From contig CAMFDJ010000009.1 of assembly GCA_945949085.1 (NCBI GenBank), positions 23,210 to 87,209 on the forward strand: a stretch of DNA of 64,000 bases. Reading direction: 5' to 3'. Shown in pieces: positions 34,294-44,117 of the stretch; position 1 is the first letter of the stretch; each line of letters starts with the position of its first letter. The notes beneath the pieces were generated by a model that did not search any database, was not told the origin of the DNA, and was given only the letters and a program-made list of their open reading frames with translations. Origin of the DNA: an uncultured Lachnospiraceae bacterium. Lineage in GTDB: Bacteria; Bacillota; Clostridia; Lachnospirales; Lachnospiraceae. The position numbers and the translations under genes are program-made.

Positions 34294-36432
34294 ATGAATA
34301 ATCATATTATGAAAAAAATAAATATATTGACTCTGACAGGCATATTGCTGTTTACCGCAATACCGGTCAGTGCAGCACCGACACCGGTTTTATTTACGGG
34401 CGGAACTATCGAATACATGGTTGCTGACGAACCGGTTGTGATTTCGGTGTCTGAGAATAATGCAGGAGAAATGAATAATGAAGCGCTTGCAACGATAGAA
34501 TCTGATAACATTTCTGTGGAAAAAGCAGGCCCAATAAAAAATGTTGAACATGACGATCCTTATTCCCTTTATGACTACGTTTCCTTCACCCGTACACAGA
34601 GCAGGGGCAAGGCAGTCCTTGACTACGGCGAATGGAAATTCGACCAGACCTTCGCAAGGGGGGAACTGTTCAATGCATTCCAGCAGGCAAGGGGAACGGG
34701 GTCAAATTATAGGATGAAAGACAATGATGGCAACTGGTACTACGTTGACAAAAAAGGTTTTAAGATTTCCGATCCGTCTAAACGTGACGGACTTGCTACT
34801 CCTTATGTGTGGGACTGTCACTTGGAAGCAGTAGCCATGCAGAGAGCAATCGAACAGGTTGATATGGACAGTCATTACAGACCGGATAAAACAAGCCAGT
34901 CTACGGCCTACAGGGAGTATTCTGCAAGCGGATATAAGGCATATACCGGTTCTGATGCGGATATCTTAAATCCGTACTGGTGGTCAAGGAACACAAATGA
35001 ACTAACCGTCTGTAATGCGGCGGCGGCGGCGGTAGCTAATGATGGGAATGGTATTGTTGAAATTTTCATGGAAGAAGATAGACCGGCGGGTATGCAGGGG
35101 CACAGAAGGATTATCCTTACTGATATGTATTACCGCATCGGTATCGGTGTTGTCCGTACTGCATCTGGACGAATCCTTATAGCGGTAGAGCTATCTGAAG
35201 ATGTTGCGCTTGACGGCAGCAGGATTCCTGTTACCGGAACGGATAAGGTAAGCGTCGATACCATGGAAAGCTACTTCGATACGGTATATCTGACCTATGG
35301 ACTGGCTGATGATGTCGGCTATGGGAAAGAGCCTGCAATCAATCAGAACAGCGTGGAGACGGATGAAAATGGTGTCTCCAAGGGAGTAAATTTCACATAT
35401 TATGAAGATACTCCAATAAGCGAAAGACCTACCTACGATATGAAACAGGTGCGTTTCGGAGATACTGTAGGTAAGGTATTTACTGCAAAGTGGGGCGATA
35501 AGGGCATTAAGGACGGTAAGGAAGTTTCTATCCTTGGTGATACGTGGGTTGTTGGTAATCCTGATGTGGTACAGATTGATGAAAGTGGTATTGTGACACC
35601 TGTTGGTCCCGGAATGTCAACTGTCTACTCAGTTGGGGGTGTATTCTCTGGTTCACAGGATTTCACCGTAACAGAAATCCCTCGTCCAAAGTTTTCCATC
35701 AAGCCCGATTATTCTTCTTCCCTTTGGGAACTGGAAAAAACGGATGCCGATACTTATGCAACCTTCAGCCTTCCATATAAACTTGTGGATGCCACAGGTG
35801 CGACAGTAAAGGTCACAGAAAATGACGTACAGTGCACGACCGACAACAGCAAGGTATCTGTCACAAAGAGTGCATCTGCCGACGGCATGAGTGGAACGTT
35901 CGTCTTTACTTATAATGGTAATTTCACACCGACCATGCCGGATGGAACAGCAGGTATGAGCCTTACATTCAGTTCTGCGAGCAAGTATTGGGACGGTAAC
36001 CAGCCGGGCGGCTATATCACCATTCAGAATCGCAGTGGTGAAACAGCGGAAAAAGAAGATACGGACACAAAGCAGGACGATAGAGGTTCTGATACGGTAT
36101 CTGTTACAAGCGCAAAGGCACAGACAATATCCGTAGCAAAGGCGTATAGAAAAACTTATACTCTGTCACAGAAAAAGGTAAAAAAGACCGGAAAGGTATT
36201 AAACCTTAAAGTCAAGGTCAACAATGGCTCTCATGGCAAGGTGAGCTATAAGGTGACTTATCCCAAGAAACTGAAAAAGGCATACCGTAAATACTTTAAG
36301 GTAAAGAAAAATGGTAAGGTCTATATTTCAAGAAAGGTAAGGAAAGGCACTTATAAAGTGACTATCACGGCAGCAGCCGTAAAAGGTATCTATAAGAAGG
36401 CGACCAAGACTGTCACGATTAAGATAAAATAA
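34294..36432 (+). CDS. Secreted CAP-domain (SCP/PR-1-like) protein with Ig-like modules
   Basis: A 712-residue exported protein. Signal peptide to about residue 32 (AIPVSAAPT). A CAP-like domain (about 150-300) shows PYVWDCHLEAVAMQRAIE, LNPYWWSRNTNELTV and MQGHRRIILTDMYYRIGIGV. Then a Big-2-like segment (NPDVVQIDESGIVTPVGPGM), a further beta-rich domain and a Lys-rich C-terminal repeat (about 610-712) of the type I associate with cell wall binding in Lachnospiraceae. ATG 34294 has GGAGGGGG 9 bases upstream. Role likely at the cell surface; unknown. Confidence 0.75.
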   Translation: MNNHIMKKINILTLTGILLFTAIPVSAAPTPVLFTGGTIEYMVADEPVVISVSENNAGEMNNEALATIESDNISVEKAGPIKNVEHDDPYSLYDYVSFTRTQSRGKAVLDYGEWKFDQTFARGELFNAFQQARGTGSNYRMKDNDGNWYYVDKKGFKISDPSKRDGLATPYVWDCHLEAVAMQRAIEQVDMDSHYRPDKTSQSTAYREYSASGYKAYTGSDADILNPYWWSRNTNELTVCNAAAAAVANDGNGIVEIFMEEDRPAGMQGHRRIILTDMYYRIGIGVVRTASGRILIAVELSEDVALDGSRIPVTGTDKVSVDTMESYFDTVYLTYGLADDVGYGKEPAINQNSVETDENGVSKGVNFTYYEDTPISERPTYDMKQVRFGDTVGKVFTAKWGDKGIKDGKEVSILGDTWVVGNPDVVQIDESGIVTPVGPGMSTVYSVGGVFSGSQDFTVTEIPRPKFSIKPDYSSSLWELEKTDADTYATFSLPYKLVDATGATVKVTENDVQCTTDNSKVSVTKSASADGMSGTFVFTYNGNFTPTMPDGTAGMSLTFSSASKYWDGNQPGGYITIQNRSGETAEKEDTDTKQDDRGSDTVSVTSAKAQTISVAKAYRKTYTLSQKKVKKTGKVLNLKVKVNNGSHGKVSYKVTYPKKLKKAYRKYFKVKKNGKVYISRKVRKGTYKVTITAAAVKGIYKKATKTVTIKIK

Positions 36433-36515
36433 GGTATGCATAATTGTATTTTTCCACTTCGTCCATTATACTTAAAGACAGCAGTTCTGAATGTCGGCTT
36501 TCGCGGAGGTGCATA

Positions 36516-38210
36516 ATGGCAAGAAATGTAGCAATCGGAATACAGCAGTATAATGAGCTCATAGAAAAGAATTATTTCTATATTGATAAAACATCTTTTA
36601 TTAAAGAATGGTGGGACAGCGGAGACAGTGTTACCCTGATCAATCGTCCGCGTCGCTTTGGAAAGACCTTAAATATCAGCATGGTAGAGCAGTTTTTTTC
36701 TGTGGATTATGCAGACAGAGGGGATCTGTTTGAGGGACTTTCCATTTGGGAAGATGAAACATACCGGCAGTTGCAGGGAACCTATCCGGTCATCAGTCTG
36801 TCATTTGCTAATGTGAAAGAGAAAGATTACGCAGCGACCAGAAAAAAAATCTGTCAGATGATTGCAGAATTATATACCAGTCATTCTTTTTTGCTGGATA
36901 GCCGGAAATTAAACGAGGGCGATAAAGAATTTTTCCGTCGGATCTCTGTTGATATGGATGATGTGGACGCTACCATGGCAATCCATTATCTGTCAAAATA
37001 TTTACATTTATATTACGGTAAAAAAGTCATTATCCTGTTAGACGAATATGATACCCCGATGCAGGAGGCTTACGTGAACGGATTTTGGGATGATCTGGTA
37101 GCCTTTACCAGGAGCATGTTTAATTCCACATTCAAAACCAATCCTTATTTAGAACGTGCCATCATGACAGGCATCACAAGGGTCAGCAAGGAATCCATTT
37201 TCTCGGATTTAAATAATCTGAAGGTGGTTACGACGACATCGGATGAATATGCCACATCCTTTGGCTTCACGCAGGAAGAAGTATTTCAGGCATTGGATGA
37301 ATGTGAACTTTCCGGGGAAAAGGAAGAAGTAAAACGCTGGTATGACGGCTTTATCTTTGGAGAACACAGGGATATCTATAATCCGTGGTCCATCCTGAAT
37401 TTTCTGGATACCGGAAAGTACACGACCTATTGGGCCAATACCAGTTCCAACAGTCTGGTAGGTAAGCTCCTGCGTGAGGGAAACCGCAGGATCAAGGAGC
37501 AGTTTGAAACGCTGCTGCATGGGGAGAGCATCTTGTCAGAGATTGACGAGCAGATTGTATATAACCAGCTCGACGGAAATGAAAGGGCAGTCTGGAGTCT
37601 TCTTTTGGCAAGCGGATATCTGAAGGTGCTCTCTTATGAAGATTACCGGAATATTCCTGTGGGAACAAACCCGAAATATGAGCTGGCACTTACAAATCTG
37701 GAAGTGAAGCTAATGTTCCGGAACATGATACGTGACTGGTTCTCGTCAGCGGAAGCAGACTACAACGATTTTATTAAGGCACTGCTACAGGATGATAAAA
37801 AGGCTATGAATGCCTATATGAACCGTGTTGCACTAGGTACATTCAGCTATTTTGATACGGGGAACAAACCTACCGGAGCAGAGCCGGAGCGCTTTTATCA
37901 TGGGTTTGTGCTGGGGTTGATTGTAGATTTACAGGGAAGGTACTCCATCACTTCTAACCGGGAGAGCGGTTTTGGCAGATATGATGTGATGTTGGAGCCT
38001 AGGAATCCCAAAGAGGACGATGCAATTATTCTGGAATTCAAGGTGCATGACCCGGAGGATGAGGAGACGCTGAAAGACACCGTTGTGTCCGCCCTTGCTC
38101 AGATCGAAGAGAAAAACTATGCCGCTTCCCTTCTTGCAAAAGGAATCTCTGCAGCGCACATCCGCAAGTATGGATTCGCTTTTGAAGGGAAAAACGTGCT
38201 GATTGGATAG
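36516..38210 (+). CDS. AAA-ATPase-like / PD-(D/E)XK nuclease-like protein (PF09820-PF08011 type)
   Basis: A 564-residue protein. The N-terminal ATPase-like domain has YIDKTSFIKEWWDSG, a P-loop-like NRPRRFGKTLNISM and a Walker-B-like KKVIILLDEYDTPMQEA. The C-terminal PD-(D/E)XK part has RYDVMLEPRNPKEDDAIILEFKVHD (separate Asp, Glu-x-Lys). GGAGGTG precedes ATG 36516. This family is strongly expanded in gut Firmicutes and Bacteroidetes; its role is unknown. No mobile element is visible beside it. Confidence 0.88.
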   Translation: MARNVAIGIQQYNELIEKNYFYIDKTSFIKEWWDSGDSVTLINRPRRFGKTLNISMVEQFFSVDYADRGDLFEGLSIWEDETYRQLQGTYPVISLSFANVKEKDYAATRKKICQMIAELYTSHSFLLDSRKLNEGDKEFFRRISVDMDDVDATMAIHYLSKYLHLYYGKKVIILLDEYDTPMQEAYVNGFWDDLVAFTRSMFNSTFKTNPYLERAIMTGITRVSKESIFSDLNNLKVVTTTSDEYATSFGFTQEEVFQALDECELSGEKEEVKRWYDGFIFGEHRDIYNPWSILNFLDTGKYTTYWANTSSNSLVGKLLREGNRRIKEQFETLLHGESILSEIDEQIVYNQLDGNERAVWSLLLASGYLKVLSYEDYRNIPVGTNPKYELALTNLEVKLMFRNMIRDWFSSAEADYNDFIKALLQDDKKAMNAYMNRVALGTFSYFDTGNKPTGAEPERFYHGFVLGLIVDLQGRYSITSNRESGFGRYDVMLEPRNPKEDDAIILEFKVHDPEDEETLKDTVVSALAQIEEKNYAASLLAKGISAAHIRKYGFAFEGKNVLIG

Positions 38211-38290
38211 GAACCAATTTTGCGGTCATTTCCATCCAAAATGTCGAATAGCCTAGACCAAATGAGATTAAGGATCAATAAATGAATTCC

Positions 38291-38728
38291 CTAACGGACA
38301 TGGTTTCTTGCACCTGTATAGAGCATCCGCAAACAGCCGATGAAAAGCATACCCATCAGAACAACCTTGAAATTGAGCCGCAAGATGGCATAAGAGGACA
38401 CAAGACCAATGCCAAAGTTTCCGGTCAGATAGAGGTATTTTGTAAATTCACGGATTGCAAGTGGGATGCGCCGCTTCTGCTTTTGCAAAAGGATGCGTTC
38501 ACAGAGCACATCTGCTTTTTCACCGCACACGCTCAAAATCTGTACGTTGCCGCTGACAAATTTGACGCAGTCTGCTGTAAGATGGCAATCCTCAAATACA
38601 ACACATCCGTCATAGTAATCTCTTGAAAATTGCATTTCCTTTGGTGCATCCGCGAGCGTCAGAGTGCAGCCAAGGGGAGTAATGTCTGTTAGAAGGACAT
38701 TGCTCAGGTGATAAATCTTTTCTTCCAT
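38291..38728 (-). CDS. Hypothetical protein with a hydrophobic C-terminal segment
   Basis: A 145-residue protein without a family I recognise. The N-terminal 95 residues are beta-rich with several cysteines (DCHLTADCVKFVSG). The C-terminal 45 residues contain two hydrophobic stretches (LVSSYAILRLNF and VVLMGMLFIGCLRMLY). GAAGGAG precedes ATG 38728. It is encoded alone, divergent from the radical-SAM gene. Confidence 0.55.
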   Translation of the reverse strand: MEEKIYHLSNVLLTDITPLGCTLTLADAPKEMQFSRDYYDGCVVFEDCHLTADCVKFVSGNVQILSVCGEKADVLCERILLQKQKRRIPLAIREFTKYLYLTGNFGIGLVSSYAILRLNFKVVLMGMLFIGCLRMLYTGARNHVR

Positions 38729-38871
38729 AAAAAACTCCTTCTCTGATTCTTAATGAAATTGTATAATACAGGAAACAGATTGTGTATGGGCGAAGTTACC
38801 AAAATCACTTGGTAAAAATTCCGGTATGACATACAAGCTATTATCACAAAGCGTCAAATGAGGTTTTGCAT

Positions 38872-40869
38872 ATGAAATTTTTGTTGGTGGCGGTCAATGC
38901 CAAATATATTCATTCCAATCCGGCCGTTTATTCACTTTGCGCCTATGCTCTTGCAAAGAAGCCTTCCTTAAAGGAGCATATCGAGATCGCGGAATATACG
39001 ATCAACAACCGCCCGGAGGATATTCTGGCAGATATTTATAAAAGGCATCCTGACGCAGTCGGATTTTCCTGTTATATCTGGAATATCACCTGCATTTTAG
39101 AGCTTTCGCAGGAGTTGCATAAGCTGCTTCCGCAGACGGCGGTCTGGCTGGGAGGACCGGAGGTAAGCTATGATGCCGGGGAGCTTCTTTCAAAAAATGC
39201 CTTCCTGACCGGAATTATGATCGGGGAGGGGGAGCAGACCTTCTTAGAGATTATGGAGCGCTATATGCGGGCAGAGCCGTCACAGGCAGAGAGGCGGACT
39301 GTGCCTAAGCTGTCACGGAAAGCCGGTAAGGCGAAGGATGAGACGGAAGACGGCAGGCAGAAGCCGTTGCAGGACGAAAATGGCGGAAAGACAGATAATG
39401 CCGTAGAGTTGTTTGGCGATATTCCGGGGCTTTGCATCGCAGAAGATTTCTCCGGGGCAGAGCAAGGCGGGGAATCGGGCACTGTCGCAGTGGAAGCGAA
39501 AGATGGCCGGTTATCTGACAGAGACGGAAACGGCGAAGCAGGAAACATGGCGATGGGAAGCGCGCGGAAGATCGTATACACACCGCCCCGGAGTCTTACA
39601 AATCTGACCGAGATTCCTTTTTTATATGAAGATCTGAGTCAGTTTGAGAATAGGATCATCTACTACGAGTCAAGCCGCGGCTGTCCGTTCCGATGCAGCT
39701 ACTGTCTGTCCTCCATCGACAAACAGGTGCGTCTTCGGGACATCGGAGTGGTAAAAAAGGAGCTGCAGTTCTTTTTGGATCACGGGGTAACGCAGGTCAA
39801 ATTTGTGGACAGGACCTTCAACTGCAACAAAAAACATGCCATGGAGATCTGGCAGTATCTGCTCGACCATGACAATGGTGTGACGAACTTTCATTTTGAG
39901 ATTGCCGCCGACATTTTGGATGAGGAGGAGCTTTCGCTCCTTGCAAGGTTTCGTCCGGGCGCAGTGCAGCTGGAGATCGGTGTGCAGTCCACCAATGAGC
40001 AGACGATCCGTGAGATTGACAGGCGCATGGATGTAGCGCTCCTTCGCAGGATTGTGCGGCGCATTCATGACGGTCACAACATCCATATCCATCTGGATCT
40101 GATCGCCGGCCTTCCTTACGAGGATTATGCCTCCTTTGGCCGCTCCTTTGATGAGGTATATGCCATGCAGCCCGAGCAGCTTCAGCTCGGCTTTCTGAAG
40201 GTGCTCAAGGGATCGAAGATGCATGAAAAAAGCAGGGATTACGGTCTGGTTTACGGCAGCATGCCGCCCTATGAGGTGCTTTTTACCGACTGGCTCTCCT
40301 ATGAGGACGTGCGCAGGCTCAAGCAGATTGAGGAAATGGTGGAGCTGTACGATAACAGCAACCAGTTCCGGGTGACCCTTGCGCTTGTAATGCCCCGTTT
40401 TTCCTCACCCTTTGCTTTCTTTGAAAAGTTAGCTGCGTATTACGAAAGGATGGGATATTTTACGGCATCGCCGGCCAGAAGCTATCGCTACCGGGTATTG
40501 CTATCGTTTCTGTTATCCGCACCGGAGATGTGCGATGCGGATCCGGATCTGTACCGTGAGGCACTTACCGTGGACGTGTATCTGCGGGAAAACGCCAAAA
40601 GCAGACCTGAATTTGCGCCTGATGACGCTGCCATGAAAGAAGAAAGCCGTCTTTTCTATCAGCACGAGGCCCAAAGCCACAGCGTACTGCCGGTAAGCTA
40701 CGCAACCTGCGATGCAAGGACACTCGCCCGCATGACACATATGGAGCGGATTTCGTATGATCTGCATACGGGAGAAAGACTGACAGAGCCGGTCTTTTAT
40801 CTGTTCGATTATGAGAACCGTAGTCCCTTGACACATGATGCAGCAGTCTATGTAGTGGAGGAAGTATGA
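38872..40869 (+). CDS. B12-binding radical-SAM protein (DUF4080 type) with a long insert
   Basis: A 665-residue enzyme. The cobalamin-binding domain is N-terminal (1-130; VAVNAKYIHSNPAVYSL, GGPEVSYDA). The radical-SAM core starts near residue 255 with SRGCPFRCSYCLSS (Cys-x3-Cys-x2-Cys). A DUF4080 domain is at the C-terminus. Between them residues about 143-235 are a Gly/Glu/Lys-rich insert not typical of the family. Likely a methyltransferase or rearrangement of unknown substrate. ATG 38872 chosen. The stop overlaps the next start (ATGA). Confidence 0.85.
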   Translation: MKFLLVAVNAKYIHSNPAVYSLCAYALAKKPSLKEHIEIAEYTINNRPEDILADIYKRHPDAVGFSCYIWNITCILELSQELHKLLPQTAVWLGGPEVSYDAGELLSKNAFLTGIMIGEGEQTFLEIMERYMRAEPSQAERRTVPKLSRKAGKAKDETEDGRQKPLQDENGGKTDNAVELFGDIPGLCIAEDFSGAEQGGESGTVAVEAKDGRLSDRDGNGEAGNMAMGSARKIVYTPPRSLTNLTEIPFLYEDLSQFENRIIYYESSRGCPFRCSYCLSSIDKQVRLRDIGVVKKELQFFLDHGVTQVKFVDRTFNCNKKHAMEIWQYLLDHDNGVTNFHFEIAADILDEEELSLLARFRPGAVQLEIGVQSTNEQTIREIDRRMDVALLRRIVRRIHDGHNIHIHLDLIAGLPYEDYASFGRSFDEVYAMQPEQLQLGFLKVLKGSKMHEKSRDYGLVYGSMPPYEVLFTDWLSYEDVRRLKQIEEMVELYDNSNQFRVTLALVMPRFSSPFAFFEKLAAYYERMGYFTASPARSYRYRVLLSFLLSAPEMCDADPDLYREALTVDVYLRENAKSRPEFAPDDAAMKEESRLFYQHEAQSHSVLPVSYATCDARTLARMTHMERISYDLHTGERLTEPVFYLFDYENRSPLTHDAAVYVVEEV

Positions 40870-41651
40870 AGCATCTGAACGCGGTGGTATTGGATCTGGA
40901 GATGACAGGTCTTTGCCCCAAGACCGATAAAATCATAGAGATTGGTGCACTGAAGGTGCGGGAGGGAGAAATTGTAGGCAGCTTTGAGAGGCTCCTTGCT
41001 CCCGGGCGTCCTCTTGAGCCGGAAACGGAAGAAATCACGGGGATTACGGACGAGATGCTTCATGAAGCGCCGGAATTTGCCGATATCTGTTATGAGCTTC
41101 TGGAATTTTTGAAAGATGATGTTTTGCTCGGGCATAACATTTTGCACGATTTTTCCTTTTTGAAACGCGCTGTCATCAATGTTTTGCCCAAAAAGAGCAG
41201 ATTTGAGAGACAGGGAATTGATACACTGAAAATTGCCCGCAGCTTACTTCCGACGGAGCAGAAGAAAACGCTGCCTGCGCTGTGTGCTTCTTACGGGATT
41301 CCCCATAAGGCGCACCGGGCACTTGACGACGCAAGGGCAACGCTGCTTTTATATCAGGCACTGTGGCAGCAGTATGGAGGGGTACAACCGGAGAAATTTT
41401 TGCCCCATCCTCTTCTCTATCAGGTCAAACGCGATACCCCCATCATGCCCAAACAGATCGCGCAGATAGAAAAGCTGCTTGCGCAGTATCACATGGAAAA
41501 TTCCGCAGACCTTACCAAAATGACAAAGAGTGAGGCAAGCCGCTTCATCGACAGGATGAAGGCAGCATATGGGAGTGCAGCAAAGGAACAGGCTGACGGA
41601 AGAACTGTCTTAGGAGCAGAAATGCAGATAAAAGGGATCGGGCAGAAATAA
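40866..41651 (+). CDS. DnaQ-like 3'-5' exonuclease (DNA polymerase III epsilon type)
   Basis: A 261-residue DEDDh exonuclease. Exo I VVLDLEMTGLCP (Asp, Glu), exo II LLGHNILHDFSFL (Asp) and exo III HRALDDARATLLLYQAL (His, Asp) are intact. The C-terminal 80 residues form an extra helical part ending KMTKSEASRFIDRMKAAY, resembling domains that bind DNA. The 4-base overlap with the radical-SAM gene means coupled translation. Confidence 0.9.
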   Translation: MKHLNAVVLDLEMTGLCPKTDKIIEIGALKVREGEIVGSFERLLAPGRPLEPETEEITGITDEMLHEAPEFADICYELLEFLKDDVLLGHNILHDFSFLKRAVINVLPKKSRFERQGIDTLKIARSLLPTEQKKTLPALCASYGIPHKAHRALDDARATLLLYQALWQQYGGVQPEKFLPHPLLYQVKRDTPIMPKQIAQIEKLLAQYHMENSADLTKMTKSEASRFIDRMKAAYGSAAKEQADGRTVLGAEMQIKGIGQK

Positions 41652-41669
41652 TCCTATAGGGTTTGCAGT

Positions 41670-42290
41670 TTACAGATATGCATCCAGATTCTGCAGAATG
41701 ACTCGCTTTGTCAGAGAATGCAGCTTTTCTGCCTGCTTTTTCAGAGCGGCAATCTTTTGCGGCTCGTTTCTTCTCTGATAGATGTCTGCGAGGAGCCTGT
41801 AAATACCGGTGATATCCGTGCCGGTGGGAAGCATTTCTTCCAATAAAAAGAGAGCTTCGTCTGTCCGCCCCAGCTGATCGAGTTTTTGGGCGAGCAGATA
41901 GATATGTTTACTTAGCTGCTCATAGTTTGCATCGTACTCGGAAAGGACCGTGATATTGGCAGTGCCGTACTGAAGCTTAAGGTCAGTATTGGAGATGCCA
42001 TTCAGATTGACGATCTTCTGTCCCTCCAGTGCCTTGAGCGCATGCAGACTTTCGGGCACCGCCTCACCGCAGGCAGTAAAGCTCTCCTCTGAGGGCAGTC
42101 TGTCAAACGGAAACCGTATATAGGGGAGATCATCGAGATTTTTCCGGCGCACGCTGTTTGATGCACTTTCTCTTTCCCAGAAATCTGTTTCGGCGCGTTC
42201 ATTTTTTTTCTTTATGCTGCGCAGCGTAAAGGTGAGCCAGATAATAAAAACGAAAACGGCAATTGAGCTTGCAAAAAAGGGAGACTTCAT
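41670..42290 (-). CDS. Membrane-anchored TPR-like protein
   Basis: A 206-residue protein with one N-terminal membrane helix (about 5-24), a linker with the sequence LDDLPYIRFPFDRLP, and a C-terminal pair of TPR-like repeats (GRTDEALFLLEEMLPTG, GIYRLLADIYQRRNE). It probably holds other proteins together on the membrane. GAAAGGA precedes ATG 42290. It is convergent with the exonuclease gene and divergent from the small-ORF/VanW operon, whose promoter overlaps its start. Confidence 0.65.
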   Translation of the reverse strand: MKSPFFASSIAVFVFIIWLTFTLRSIKKKNERAETDFWERESASNSVRRKNLDDLPYIRFPFDRLPSEESFTACGEAVPESLHALKALEGQKIVNLNGISNTDLKLQYGTANITVLSEYDANYEQLSKHIYLLAQKLDQLGRTDEALFLLEEMLPTGTDITGIYRLLADIYQRRNEPQKIAALKKQAEKLHSLTKRVILQNLDAYL

Positions 42291-42297
42291 ATATAAT
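42269..42297 (+). promoter_or_regulatory. Promoter of the small-peptide/VanW operon
   Basis: TTGCAA (42269-42274), exactly 17 bases, perfect TATAAT (42292-42297). It overlaps the start codon of the divergent TPR gene. Confidence 0.8.
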
Positions 42298-42325
42298 ATC
42301 CTTTCAGTAAAAAGAGGTGATAGCT

Positions 42326-42433
42326 ATGTTAAATAATAACAAATTAAGACGTATTTTCGCAACTGTTATTGCAGTCGTTTTGGTGCTGGCAATGGTTGTA
42401 CCGCTGGCATTGTCTGCAATCGGCATTTTCTGA
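42326..42433 (+). CDS. 35-residue single-helix membrane peptide
   Basis: Starts at ATG 42326 behind AGAGGTGATAGCT and ends at TGA 42433. The peptide has a basic N-terminus (LNNNKLRRIF) and one hydrophobic helix of about 23 residues. It sits 29 bases after a near-consensus promoter and 17 bases before the VanW gene, so it is very likely translated. Similar single-helix peptides exist in other Firmicutes; I cannot assign a family. Confidence 0.7.
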   Translation: MLNNNKLRRIFATVIAVVLVLAMVVPLALSAIGIF

Positions 42434-42450
42434 TTCAGTAGGAGAACAGT

Positions 42451-44025
42451 ATGAAAAAAACACATTTGGCGGCCATGCTGCTGGGCGCCGGTATGCTTGT
42501 TCTGACGGGCAGCAGGCCGGTGTATGCGGCAGGAACCTTTAATACAATTGAAAAAGGTGTCTATATCGGAGATATTGACGTGTCCGGTATGACCACACTC
42601 GAGGCTGAGGACGCGGTGAATGGTTACATAGATTCCCTGCGGACAAAGCAAATTGTGCTTAACGCTTTAAATGACAATACGGTCACCGTTACGGCGGATG
42701 AGCTTGGTATCAGCTGGGCAAACAGCAGTGTGGTGGACGAAGCGGGAGAGCTGGGTAAGGCAGGCAATATCGTGCAGCGCTATAAGGCACTGAAGGATCT
42801 GGAGCATGAGAATGAGGTATTTCCGATAGAGCTTTCATTTGATGACGCGGCCATCAGGCAGGTCATCGACGAGCAGTGCCTGCAATATAATGTAGATGCG
42901 GTGGACGGTACGCTCAGTCGCGTGGATGGCGCGTTTGTCTATGAGCCGGGACAGACCGGTGTTGAGATCAATGTCTCAGAATCAGTCGGTGCGATCCGTG
43001 ATTTTCTGACCGGTGAGTGGGATAAAGAGGACACGACGATCGATTTGGTGGCTGATACCGTGCAGCCCAGGGGAACTCAGGAGGAGCTTTCCAAGGTGAA
43101 GGATGTGCTCGGCACATTTACAACAAGCTATTCTTCCTCCGGTGCCAACAGAAGCGGCAATGTGAAAAACGGTGCCAGCAAGGTAAACGGAACACTCCTC
43201 TATCCGGGAGATGCCTTTTCCATGTATGAGACAGTCAGTCCGTTTACAGAGGAAAACGGCTATTATCTGGCAGGCTCTTACTTAAACGGGCTTGTGGTGG
43301 ATTCTCTTGGCGGCGGTATCTGTCAGGTTTCTACGACGCTATACAATGCAGTGCTTCTGGCAGAGCTGGAGGTGACGGAGCGTTCGAACCACTCCATGAT
43401 TGTCAATTACGTGGATCCTTCAGCAGATGCGGCAATCTCCGGTACGGCAAAGGATTTCAAGTTTGTCAATAACCTGGAGTATCCTGTATACATTGAGGGT
43501 TCTACCTCATCAGATAAACATATTACATTTACGATTTACGGTTGTGAGACAAGACCGAAAGACCGTAAGGTAACCTATGAGAGCAAGGTCATCAGCAAAA
43601 CAGATGCACCCGGCGAAAAGATCGTTGCAGACGGATCGCTCCCTGCGGGCTCTGTGAGTGTGCAGTCAGCCCATACAGGCTATGTGGCAGAGCTTTGGAA
43701 GGTTGTCACGGTAGACGGCGTGGAGGAAAGCCGGACGCAGGTCAATAAGAGTACCTATGCGGCAGTTCCCCGCACGGCGGCAGTCGGTACGGCGACGGCA
43801 AATCCTGCGGCAGCAGCGGCCATCAATGCAGCCATTGCGACAGGAAGCATCGATCAGTGCCGTGCAACGGCGGCAGCCATCAATGCAGGCACCTACAACG
43901 ATCCTGCGGCAGCGGCAGCTCTGGCAGCCCAGCAGGCACAGCAGGAAGCAATCCGCCAGCAGCAGGAGGCGATTGCGGCAGCAGAAGCAGCAGCGCAGGC
44001 AGCAGCAGAGGGCGCAGCGCAGTAG
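42451..44025 (+). CDS. VanW-family cell wall protein with G5-like domain
   Basis: A 524-residue exported protein. Signal peptide to about residue 27 (PVYAAG). Residues about 30-200 resemble the PG_binding_4 repeat (GVYIGDIDVSGMTTLEA). The VanW domain (about 222-355) has NGTLLYPGDAFSMYETVSP and GGGICQVSTTLYNAVLLAEL. A G5-like beta domain follows (to about 445) and then an 80-residue Ala/Gln-rich tail. Role at the peptidoglycan; despite the name not necessarily linked to vancomycin. AGGAGAA precedes the ATG. Confidence 0.9.
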   Translation: MKKTHLAAMLLGAGMLVLTGSRPVYAAGTFNTIEKGVYIGDIDVSGMTTLEAEDAVNGYIDSLRTKQIVLNALNDNTVTVTADELGISWANSSVVDEAGELGKAGNIVQRYKALKDLEHENEVFPIELSFDDAAIRQVIDEQCLQYNVDAVDGTLSRVDGAFVYEPGQTGVEINVSESVGAIRDFLTGEWDKEDTTIDLVADTVQPRGTQEELSKVKDVLGTFTTSYSSSGANRSGNVKNGASKVNGTLLYPGDAFSMYETVSPFTEENGYYLAGSYLNGLVVDSLGGGICQVSTTLYNAVLLAELEVTERSNHSMIVNYVDPSADAAISGTAKDFKFVNNLEYPVYIEGSTSSDKHITFTIYGCETRPKDRKVTYESKVISKTDAPGEKIVADGSLPAGSVSVQSAHTGYVAELWKVVTVDGVEESRTQVNKSTYAAVPRTAAVGTATANPAAAAAINAAIATGSIDQCRATAAAINAGTYNDPAAAAALAAQQAQQEAIRQQQEAIAAAEAAAQAAAEGAAQ

Positions 44026-44117
44026 GAAAGATTTGGCACCTGAGAATTGCAATGTAAGATAGAAAAGAAATCATGGAAAAAACGATGGATCATCGATAGG
44101 TTGATGGAGTAAGTTAC

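Noticed and set aside
43757..44062. Gln/Arg-rich frames over the end of the VanW gene
   Set aside because: They are alternative readings of the GC-rich Ala/Gln tail repeats.
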